Shown here: positions 1 to 9,617 of the stretch, piece after piece
Layout of the letters: the number at the start of each line of letters is the position of its first letter
Position numbering within the stretch: position 1 is the first letter of the stretch
NCBI GenBank assembly: GCA_903813345.2
Contig: CAIIXF020000007.1
Coordinates: forward strand, 10,111,730-10,175,729
Origin: Owenia fusiformis
Taxonomy: Eukaryota > Annelida > Polychaeta > Sabellida > Oweniidae
DNA length: 64,000 bases
Direction: 5' to 3'
Program-made: the position numbers and the translations under genes
Notes under the pieces: generated by a model
Databases searched by the model: none
What the model was told of the DNA's origin: nothing
What the model saw: the letters and a program-made list of their open reading frames with translations, nothing else

Positions 1-1046
1 GGTCTTTAATGTTAAATAGCATTTTATCAGGTGTTCTTGGCTGTATTTCTGCATCATTCACATTAATTGCAGGATCTTCTACTGATGTAGGGCTGTTAGA
101 ATGTATAAACATCATTATTAACACAAGTTGATTGAGAGAGGATGCAATTCAATCCCAGCATGCCTTATTTGGCAGATATTGAAATTAAATCCCATGATCC
201 TCATATTCAGCATTCAGAGGAGTGGTTGAATGTTTGTGTTCTCTCAAATTAACACTGTTTTAGATATGCATCTTAATACTTCTGATAAAAGTAATACCAA
301 AAAAGTATTACATGGAATAAAAAACATTTTTGGTATTGCTTTTACAAATGTTTTATTCACTTTTATTATTGAGCTTTTGTAAGTGTAGTGGTAAAGCATG
401 TACTAACATGTATCATGAATGTTTATTGCATTTGCATTATCATATGTTTTATTACGCTTCATTAACCTTACCTTTGCACCAGATTGAAAAGGGAACGAAG
501 CATGGTGGTTTGTTGCAAAGGTCATGTATGCTCTTGTGTGCCTTACGAGAAAATTCACACTTCCTCGGTTGTTTAAGGATGTAGTACCATACCTAACCAC
601 ACCATACCATATCATGTCAGATACTAAATCAAACTAAATTAAACAATACTTAATTCATACCAAACAAACTCATACCATAACAGTACCATACCATATCATG
701 TCATACACTTAATCAAACCATACCCAAAGCAAACCACAGCATATCAAACCATGCCATATCAAATCAAACTATACTCAAATCATACCAAATAAACCCATAC
801 CAAACCATGACATACCAAAGACATTACAACATCATCCAGGAAACCAATCCTTACAAATATTCTTTTTATTATTTTTGAAAGTTTGCATAAGCGTTTGCAT
901 ATCACAATATTCTAAAAACTGCCCTATGATTCAGAGCAGAGAGTTGTGTGAATTTTCTAAAGTGTACAATTTATTTAGTTTGGAATGTACATGGGGTGTG
1001 TGTAACTATGTAGTGTTGCTTTTACTGACATCTATCTTTACTGCAG
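1..1046. other. Non-coding sequence, probably intron upstream of the first visible MAGUK exon
   Basis: I see no convincing exon here. The gene that follows begins mid PDZ domain at 1047, so this stretch is most simply an intron of it, with earlier exons (L27 domains, start of the PDZ) outside the window. The only structure is a low-complexity block at about 583-822. Short open frames here show no protein-like composition. Confidence 0.6.
583..822. repeat. Degenerate pentamer low-complexity repeat (ATACC/AAACC type)
   Basis: A stretch of about 240 bases is built almost entirely from 5-base words such as ATACC, AAACC and ATATC, with little G. It reads as a decayed pentanucleotide microsatellite. 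A second pentamer array with different words lies at 53.15-53.99 kb. Confidence 0.7.
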
Positions 1047-4000
1047 GGTATTACAGTTAAAGTTGATCAGGGGGAAACTGTCATTTCTCGCATATTGACT
1101 GGAGGTCTGGTTGACCAACAAGGTAGATCATCTACTAACATTTTAATGTTCATATCCATCATGTTCTTCCATTTGGTTCATTATTATGATCATGTCATGT
1201 ACAAGGGGAATTCATTCTTAGAGTAATTGAATGTCATTTTTAACTGGTGAGGAGTTTCAAAGTTTAAAGTCAACTACTGCCTGTTTTTGACTAACCAATA
1301 TCATTTATTTAATTAGATTTACAATTGTAAAGCCATAGAGAGTTTTTATATGTTAACTGATTATTTGAACCAATTACATTAAAGATTTCATTAAAATTAT
1401 CAGTAAAATGATTTAATAGTTTGTTATATACTGTAGTAATGGAAAATAGTTAAGTCTACACTTATTATATGATCAAAAAGATGTTGTCATTTCTGTAATC
1501 TTAAAAAGTGAGAATATCAATGTGAAATGTATTCTAATACATAAATGATGTAAGTTTTGGTTGAGTCGTTAACATTTGCCAAAATTTTCTAGGTTTACTA
1601 CACGTTGGTGACATCATCAAGGAAATTAACGGACAGGAAGTGATCTCTCCCGACCAACTTCAGGACCAGATGCAACGTGCTGTCGGGAGCATTACTTTAA
1701 AAATACTTCCAAGTTATGTGGACCATAATATAGTCTCTCAGGTAAGAGGTCATAAAAAACTAAAAATAATTTAAAAAATTTTAGTGGTATTCATTGATAA
1801 CTAGAATTATTATTCCCCTCGAAAAAATCTTTTATACTTTTACTGTAATGTTTGTGTTTTTCTGCCAGGTTTACATGAAGGCCCATTTCAACTATGACCC
1901 CATGAGGGACAATCTGATCCCATGTAGAGAGGCGGGACTTCCTTTTAGAGATGGAGAGATCCTGCAGATACTCAACATGGATGACAATAACTGGTGGCAG
2001 GTGAGTCATTTTATGATTGGTCGAAGCTAGGTCACATGACATGAATACTCAACATGGATGACAATAACTGGTGGCAGGTGAGTCATATGATTGGTCGAAC
2101 CAAAGTCACATGACATGAATAATCAGGTGGTATTCACATCAAACATGAGACAACCCTGGAACCCTCACTTCAAAAAATTGATTATCCCCAATCCTAATAC
2201 AATAAATGGTTGTACTTAGTATACTATGTAGTTAGTGTCTGATGTAGCCATTAGGTGCAAGGCATCTTGAAAATATTTTGATATGGTAGATATCCCTAAA
2301 AAATAAATGATTTAATCATTATTCATAATGCATTGCCCATATAACAAGCTTGCAATTTCACAAATTCTGAGTTATTTAGTTTTTTTATTAAATCAATCAA
2401 AATGGAGGATTTCAATGATGTTTGACTGTATTTAGGCTCGGATGGTAGACTATCCCTCGACAACAGGTCTCGTTCCTTCCCTTAGACTTGAAGAAAGACG
2501 TAAAGCCTTTGTCAAACCTGAAAATGATTTTACAAAAAACTCTTGTGAGTATGGCTGCAACACAGGATGCATGGAAGCTGATTCAATATTCATATTTTCA
2601 TGTTTATGTTGTTTTATTTTAGGTTTTTGCTTGTTGTTTGTTTTGTTTGTTAGGTGAATGTTGTTGTGTTCTTCCCAGAATTTCTTCTCAACCGCTTGCA
2701 AAAGTCTGCCTATTTTGGGGCCATATATATGGACAGTCTTAGAATTGGGATATTTATCCATATAAATTTTTTTTGAATTCAAACATTCTAGGGCATTTGG
2801 ACGAATCCCCAATGTAAAAATTAAATTGAATATCAGATTGAATTAAATGTGTGTAGAAAAGGGATTTATGCTTGAATTCATCAGTTACGCATCCCCTGTA
2901 TCGCAGGGTTACAGAATCATACACAAACCTTCCTTCTTGAAACAACCTTCTTGGAAGAAGGAAGGAACTTTGTATATGATTCTGTAACCCTGCGATACGG
3001 GCGATGTAGTTACACAATATAATTCCTATGATGCATCATTACTATGGAGACATTTATCCAGATAAAGTGCATCATATGAATTCTCTACTTCTGGAATCAC
3101 AAAATAATGTATGAAAGAATGATCTTCCAAATTCTGACTTAGAAATAGATTCTCTATGAGATTTAAGGGAAATTTTTAATTCAAGTTTGCGTGCACCATT
3201 CATTGAAACAACCTTGTGGAGATCACTGTCTTGCATGTTTGTTAGGCTGAAGAACAATGGACTTGGGGGATGGTTTCCCAAGGTCAGTTTGGTGTCCATT
3301 ATCTGGCCTTCTAATGTTGAATATACATTTTATATTGGGTTTCACAATTATAAAAATTATATGTGGGATGATCATGAACATCAATTTGAATTTGACTTCG
3401 CTGTTATTTCATCTCACAAAATTTAACTAATGACAAACTGTATCTTCAACTTTAGAAGGATCTGGATTATAACTACCTATTGTACCATCATCCTCCAACC
3501 ACAGAGCTACAAGATCCAGAATATCGTCTTTCTCTTTGTCACATGATCACTTTCATTCAGGATAATCCAATATGATTATCACAGGGGAAAGAAGTAGGAA
3601 CAAATTCTATAGCCCTGTGTTCGGAGGATGTTGTACTCTGTATAATATTATAATTTTCTGTTGGTGTTGTGTATTGTGTGGTTAGTTCTGGGGTTATCAA
3701 TAGGTGGCATGATATGTTATAGGCACGCAAGATTGACGGAGATGAAAGTTTTACAGGATTGGTACCATCCATTACCATTGAAGAAAAAAGACGAGCCTTT
3801 GTTAAGCCAGAATATGATTACACCACTAGTTCATGTGTGTATTATTAGCAATTTTTAGTTTTTACATTTTTCTGTTAAAATTCAGTTATTTGACCATTAC
3901 AATATTTTTTGAATTATCGTTGATTTTGCTGTTGTTGTAAGTTGCTTTAAATATTTATTTTACTAACATAATTTTCTATATAATATAAAAGGACTTGTCA

Positions 4001-5967
4001 AGTTAGTAAGTAAACTTTTACAAAAAAACTCCAGGTAATTGCTCCAGTTCAATTAAATATCACTTTAAAGATATTTAATCCAGCAGTCAGTCATCATAAT
4101 GGCACTATATGTTAAACACGAAGTTCCAAAATGTTTATGTTAACATTATTATTTAGATCATATGGTATGTGTGCATTAGTTAAGAATAATTCATTCTTTT
4201 CAGATCTTTGTGGAATTGTAAGGAAGAAAAAGAAGAAAACTATGTACAAATCCAAACAAAGTTCAGGTAAAATCTAAAACCCAAAACATTAATAGAATGA
4301 TTCATATTTTTTAAATGCTTGTGCATCAGTACAATATGTTAAAAGGTTTCATCTTGTACAGAATTTCACAAAAACTAATTCAGGGGGTAATGTGTGCTGA
4401 AAAACCAGTAATAAACACTGAATTTTAAGGTACAGAAATTTTTGTTGTCAATATGGTTCATTATTAAATTAGTTTTGCAGTTGACATATTTTGTTTATTC
4501 TTTGTATTTTGTTAATTTTAGAGTTTGATCGCCATGAGATGATGATATATGAAGAAGTGGCCAGAATGCCTCCATTCCAGAGGAAGACTCTAGTCCTGGT
4601 AGGTGCCCAGGGTGTGGGCAGGCGGACACTCAAGAACAAACTCATTGAAAGTGACCCAAACAGATTTGGCACAACTATGCCACGTAAGTTTTATATAGAC
4701 ATTCCTAATTGATTTTAAAGTATAGATTCTTCTGATGAAATAAACATAAAACAAACTGAAAGTTACCTTTGCTATAAAAGAAAGTATTAGTATTTTTCCA
4801 TACTTTGACATATAAAACAATACACATGTTATCAATACCAAGAACCATATTACAAACACCACTTATGAATATCCCATGTATGCATTTCATATTGTCACAA
4901 TACACATGTTATCAATACCAATGACCATATTACAGACACAACACGTGAGATGCGTGAAGATGAGGAGAATGGTAATGGCTACTGGTTTGTTGATGCTGAA
5001 GAGATGAAGGTTGATATAAGTGAGGGCAAATACCTGGAATACGGAGAGTTTGATGGCAACCTATATGGCACAAAACTTGATACAATTAGACAAGTCATCA
5101 GGAGTGGACGAATGTGTATAATTGACTGCAATCCACAGGTAGGATCATATGGAATTCCGTTTTATAGTTACCCACTTGAAATTACATGGATTATATTTAA
5201 AATTTATTGTGAAACTTTTGAAATAACACCTTAGATGTAGGTTTGGTGACATTTAGTTTCATCATTAGCATTAGCATCAGGATGAGCTATCAAATCTTCT
5301 TGGCTTGAATCCAGATATGATAAATGGGTTCATTGATGGTCAACCCCCATGATTTACTATCACAATTCAAGCCAATTGTAATCCTGCATCCAGCATAAAT
5401 CCTCATCAGATACGAAAGCACCATTGATCGATTATATAATAGATATATAATTTGATTTTAATATAAAGATAATTTTTTCATGGATCTTTTGTATTTTTAG
5501 GCTCTGAAGACATTAAAGACAGGGGAGTTCATGCCATATATAGTGTTCGTTGCAGCCCCTAGTGTTGAAGTGATGTCAAACATGCATGAATTAGCCAAGC
5601 AACAGGGTGTCACGACTATAGACAAAACAGTAAGTGAGACGGTCATAGACCAACAAAATAGAAGTTTATTGTAACATCTTTTTTTAAAACACTTTGATTT
5701 TGCCATGCTAGAAAGATGTTTTTCAAACAAAAATGACATTTCTTAAATCTATTTGTGACATTTTCATGTGTTTTGTACTTTTTTCTTCAGGAGCGTGAAT
5801 TTAGAAATACATTAGATGAAAGTGCTCGAGTTGAACGTGCCTACAAACATTACTTTGACACGACGATTATAAATGACAACATGGGAGAGTGTTTCAACAC
5901 TCTACGTAGAGCAATAGAGACTCTAAGTATGGAACCCCAATGGGTACCTGTCAGCTGGGTCTACTAA
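1047..5967 (+). CDS. MPP2/MPP6-like MAGUK scaffold (PDZ-SH3-guanylate kinase), 3' part of gene
   Basis: Membrane-associated guanylate kinase family scaffold that links membrane proteins to the cortical cytoskeleton at cell junctions. Exons by eye: 1047-1122, 1593-1741, 1869-2000, then 2436-2544 or 3723-3834, 4204-4266, 4522-4683, 4936-5138, 5501-5629, 5791-5967; phases agree throughout. This gives about 400 residues: the second half of a PDZ domain ([17 protein letters not shown]), an SH3 domain (NYDP near its start, NNWWQ at its end), a polybasic HOOK segment (KKKKK), and a guanylate kinase-like domain with EEVARMPPF and [14 protein letters not shown]. The C-terminus [10 protein letters not shown] is the hallmark of the MPP2/MPP6 branch. 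The P-loop-like site reads GAQGVGRR rather than the GxxGxGK of active guanylate kinases, so it is probably a protein-binding pseudo-enzyme, as known for the family. The L27 region lies outside the window. Assignment to MPP2 versus MPP6 is not possible, since invertebrates often have one pre-duplication gene. Confidence 0.93.
1968..2119 (+). repeat. 77-base tandem duplication spanning an SH3 exon donor site
   Basis: The end of the SH3 exon, its GTGAGT donor and about 40 bases of intron (1968-2044) are repeated directly afterwards (2045 to about 2119) with only a few differences. The second copy keeps the coding end (NNWWQ) and the donor. Splicing at the second donor would run the frame into TAG soon after the first donor, so the first donor should be the functional one. 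Confidence 0.9.
2436..2544 (+). CDS. MAGUK alternative exon A (end of SH3 / HOOK)
   Basis: 109 bases between a TTTAG acceptor and a GTGAGT donor, entering in phase 0 and leaving in phase 1. It encodes 36 residues with the core [20 protein letters not shown], which is the last SH3 strand and the start of the HOOK region in MPP proteins. Exon B at 3723-3834 encodes a homologous peptide with the same phases. Including both in one transcript would shift the frame, so only one can be used per productive mRNA. Confidence 0.85.
2882..3013. repeat. Inverted repeat / hairpin between alternative exons A and B
   Basis: Arms of about 55-60 bases (2882-2940 and 2953-3013) share TATCGCAGGGTTACAGAATC and its complement and flank a loop of about a dozen bases. 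It could be a small palindromic transposon relic. It lies in the intron between the two competing exons, where a strong RNA stem could matter for exon choice, though that is inference. Confidence 0.8.
3237..3573 (+). other. Possible cryptic exons between MAGUK exons A and B
   Basis: Two short stretches have splice-like borders. One begins after TTGTTAG at about 3246 and reads [12 protein letters not shown] up to a GTCAGT. The other begins after CAACTTTAG at about 3455 and stays open for 39 codons to a TGA at 3572-3574, with a protein-like start ([14 protein letters not shown]). Neither matches an MPP segment that I recognise. They may be chance or an alternative truncated end. Confidence 0.2.
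3723..3834 (+). CDS. MAGUK alternative exon B, duplicate of exon A
   Basis: 112 bases, phase 0 in and phase 1 out, acceptor TTATAG, donor GTGTGT. It encodes 37 residues with the core [20 protein letters not shown], matching exon A closely except in the 5' third (RKIDGDESF against RMVDYPST) and the end (YDYTTSS against NDFTKNS). The extra codon lies in the variable 5' part, which corresponds to the SH3 loop next to the last strand. Both copies keep open frames and splice sites, so neither looks like a dead duplicate. Confidence 0.82.
4817..4941 (+). repeat. Partial tandem duplication of a splice acceptor region, one copy disabled
   Basis: About 45 bases around the acceptor of the exon starting at 4936 occur twice with an 80-base period. 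The downstream copy carries TTACAG|ACAC, the used acceptor. The upstream copy reads TTACAAACAC, so its AG is lost. The shared block starts ACAATACACATGTTATCAAT in both. Confidence 0.85.
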
Positions 5968-5994
5968 CATTCCACTCTTCACACATCTATGCAG

Positions 5995-6225
5995 TAAGAC
6001 TCTGCCCTCTGAGGACTATGCCTCCTATGGACAATGTCTTCTATGGACTCTTCCCTATCTATGGGCTATATGTCCTTTAAGGACTCTGACCTCTATCAAC
6101 TCTGCCCTCTAAGGACTAAGTGGCCTCAATGGGCTCTGCCCTCTAAGCACTCTGCCGTCTAAGGACTTTATCCTTAAAGGACTCTGCCTTGTAGGGACTG
6201 CCATTTAAGGAATCTGCTTTTAACG
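5995..6225 (+). repeat. Degenerate minisatellite in the MAGUK 3' UTR
   Basis: Imperfect units built on ACTCTGCCCTCTAAGGACT and variants (CTATGG, CTTTAAGG) repeat about a dozen times directly after the stop codon at 5965-5967. Unit length is near 17-20 bases and drifts. It is non-coding. Confidence 0.75.
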
Positions 6226-7005
6226 ATCCTTTCCATATACAGATGCTGCCTTGTATGGACATCTATCGATGTTTAAGGCACTTTGAATTTTACATAGAGC
6301 TCCAATTCAGGTAATGCCATGAATTCATATTATGATAATTTATCAAAGTTTAAATTTTCTTCCCCTTATGAATTCAGTGTTATCACTTCCAGAAAAAACA
6401 TCTTCAATTACTTAAGCAGGCAAAGAAATTTAAAGAAATTTGTTCAATTTTCAATACATAATGGATATAAAACTTTATGCTGGAGTACAGGGGTGTGTCC
6501 TAGAGTGTAAGGAACAGTCAGCACTGCTTGTTTTTTTTCATTTCACTGATTATAACCACAGGTCTGTCAGTCAACATTATGTTATCTTCTCAAACTACAG
6601 ACCTGGGTATGCATGCCAACATTAACATTTTCAGGGTTGGCAGGGCATACACTGATACATGTCATATCAAATATTTTGTAGTATTGTAAATATGTGTGCA
6701 AGTATTTCACAAGGATTCATGTAATCATTGTAATTTATATTGATTTAAAAGTTCTATGTTAGGCAGCAATTTATGGAATCTGGGGCCAGTGCAACAAATT
6801 ATTGATGATCTAATTATCAATTTAAAGCATGTAGTTATCATTTCGATTTTAACAAAACATTTTGTGTTATTACTTAAAATTAAGATAATTATTTAATTTG
6901 AAATGTGTTCAATTGTTAGTTCATTATAAGAATGATTATTTGCATATTTGATTATTTGATGCAGTGTCCCCAGAAGTTTCCTATTCAAAGGATTGTACAT
7001 GGTTC

Positions 7006-7011
7006 AATAAA
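7006..7011 (+). terminator. Candidate poly(A) signal of the MAGUK gene
   Basis: AATAAA about 1.04 kb after the stop codon, in AT-rich sequence. It would give a 3' UTR of about 1.05 kb. Other AATAAA-like words exist nearby, so this is a best guess. Confidence 0.35.
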
Positions 7012-7294
7012 TAATTGCATATTATAGCTAGCCATATATGATATGAAATTACAATCTTTCACTTGCCTTAACATGTAAATATATTTTGACATTATATTCA
7101 GGTATATTTTATGTAATTAACAAAAATGGAATGTGTATTTTGGGTAGTGTAAATGTAGAGACCTATGGTGCTTTATTTTAATGGATTGTAACAGTATGTA
7201 TATATGCCCAAAATAGTTGTGTATCTATATATATACATGAGTGAAATATGCCTGTAATACCTCCATATATGGTCGAAATTTCAATGTATTGATA

Positions 7295-7390
7295 AAAGGT
7301 TAAACTATGGTTGAAGTATCCTTCATAAAGGGTTGAACTATGGTTGAAGTACCCTTCACAAAAGGTTGGACTAAGGTAAAAGTATCTAAG
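7295..7390 (+). repeat. Short tandem repeat, about 35-base unit, about 2.5-3 copies
   Basis: Units of the form GGTTGAACTATGGTTGAAGT followed by A(T/C)CCTTCA(T/C)AAA repeat, with the last copy diverged. Nothing suggests coding function. Confidence 0.7.
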
Positions 7391-8040
7391 GGAGTCCAGA
7401 GAAATGGACACCAGTTGAATTTTCTTGAAATGATTTCATAATGAGACTAAAATGCGTATTTTTGTGTAACAAAAATAAGTTATAAAAAATCAATGTTTAA
7501 CTTTAACAACATAACTTTAACCAAGTTGCATCATTGCTGAGTGTGCTTACTTTATTTTTAGTTTGGCTGGTATGAAATTTTAAACTAATGAAAACTGAAT
7601 ATACCAAGTAATAAATTGGTTTAATTTTATTATCTCTAATCAAGACTGTCCATAAAGCATGTCAAAATCAAGGGTGTACCTTTATATGTTATAACGATGC
7701 ATTTATTAGGATTTCTAACATCTTTCACAGAATATGCAGGATATGAATATCATCAAAATATACATTAGTCTGAGGTTAACTCAAAATCCCGAGTATTTTC
7801 TCTCATGAATCAAGATATACAGGGTGTGACACAATAATATCAATGTACCTGGGAATTCAAGTATCTATTTTATAGACCTTGTACTCTCATTGTTATACTG
7901 TACAGTATAAAAACTCACCCTGTCGAATTTATTTTCAGTTAAAAATTTCACGAGGAATATATATTAATTTCATGAAACATATATTTTACAATTTTTAATT
8001 CAGCTTGTAGGAGGTGAAATTTATTTTTTATTTATAGATG

Positions 8041-8655
8041 TACAGGGTGTCAAATAAGTCCCGTCCCCCCCTCTACAGCCAAAACCAAGATATTTGGTAC
8101 CAAGTGTGATATATCATTGGAAAGGTCTTCCAAAGTTACGTTGATTGGCATATATCTGACACATGTCAATCAATCTCACAAATTTTTACATTGTATCAAT
8201 TGAGGTGACCATATGCCTAGAAACATGGCAATTTGGCATATTTGGCAGGATTTTGAGAATCGGGTATAAGAAAGGTCAAGGGACCAAAAGATGACTAAAT
8301 ATGTTTATGGCAATGAATTTAACCAATTTCTGGATAGGTTTAGATGTGTAGAAAATAGAGGGGCAAGGAAAGTGCTGAAAACCATTTTGTAACAAGTGGA
8401 ATGCGAAAAAGATCAACTTTTTGACGTATTTCTGAGGTCATATCCTTGTCATTTTGAAGCAAAAAAGCTACTTAAAGGAGGGCACGTAAACTATAAAAGA
8501 CATCATAAAAATATAGGTAAATTTCATCCAAAATACTTGAGAGTTGGTGAGTTAACATAACTTTGGATGATCTTTCCAATGGTATATCACACTAGGTACC
8601 GTCTGTAAAGGCTTTAGCTGTAGCAGGGGGGACGGGACTTATTTGACACCCTGTA
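8041..8655. mobile_element. Non-autonomous TIR DNA transposon (MITE), Tc1/mariner-like TA target
   Basis: Left end TACAGGGTGTCAAATAAGTC and right end GACTTATTTGACACCCTGTA are exact complements at the tips. The inverted similarity extends about 100 bases inward and includes a GGTAC..GTGATATATCA(T)TGG block near each end. The termini start directly at a TA on each side, the target typical of Tc1/mariner. The interior of about 600 bases has no transposase frame, so mobility would depend on an enzyme elsewhere. Confidence 0.9.
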
Positions 8656-9617
8656 TAGTAGAGTAGTTGCTCGAATATATTCATACTTTTTTACACTGTT
8701 ATCATGTCCATTCATTGAGCTAATAATCATGTTTCAAATCAAACAAATTCATGCATTTATAAATAAGAATAATATAGATTTATAGGAAAATTATTGTAAA
8801 ATAACCAATGCTGTATATAATGTGATAAATCATACAATATATTGTATATACCAGGAAATAATGTGTCTTCGTTGTTTGTTGATGTCTTTGAATTGGATAA
8901 TATATTGAATAATGAAGTAGTCTTGCAAGTATAACAGCCAAGTGTAATTTCTAGAGGTGCAATTTCAGTTATAACTATCTGGAGCATTTATTATGTGAAT
9001 ATTATTTTTAATTTAGTTTTTACACACGTAAATTGTTTTTGATATAAGTTTTATGAATAGACCTTTCCAGTAAATCCTGACCCCTATTTGTGAACCAAGG
9101 AAACTAAGGTATATTGCCTAGATTTATGGTGTCATACTTTACAGCCAGCAATGTTTGTAAACAAAATTGAAAGAAGTTTTTGAAAATTAGCAATATTTTA
9201 ATCCTATTCCTCCACTGAAATTGTAAGAACGACATCATAACCAATAGATGGCATGATTTACCGGATTGGTCTAGTAGAACGTACTTCCAATGACAGTTTA
9301 CATAATGAAAAAGAATACCCATAAAGCAAAGTTTATTTAGATATGTTCAATTATAAAGACCTGGTGATATTATAATACATGAATATCATTTTAATTTTGA
9401 TTATTAAAAAGCTTCCGAGTCCTGTTACATTCCAATGGAAGGCACCTGTCACCATGTCACTTTGAACATATTAATTGAAAATACACACTTGATACTTAAT
9501 CAAAAACAGGTAGATTGTACTATGAGTTAGGAGGTACTATAGACAGAAATACAAGTGCATGAAGAAAGATTCATAAAGATAAGTTCACAGCTAGGAATTG
9601 GGAGAGAAGGCATCACC

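Larger units (their letters stand above)
7012..9617. other. Intergenic region between the MAGUK and PPxY membrane protein genes
   Basis: No supported gene. It holds a short tandem repeat (7295-7390), a possible 110-base element bounded by ACAGGGTGTG and CTCACCCTGT (about 7814-7926), and the TIR element at 8041-8655. The rest is AT-rich and without recognisable structure. Confidence 0.6.

Noticed and set aside
2001-2030. Read-through of the SH3 exon past its donor
   Set aside because: The open frame ends in TAG within ten codons; the donor and next exons give the conserved protein.
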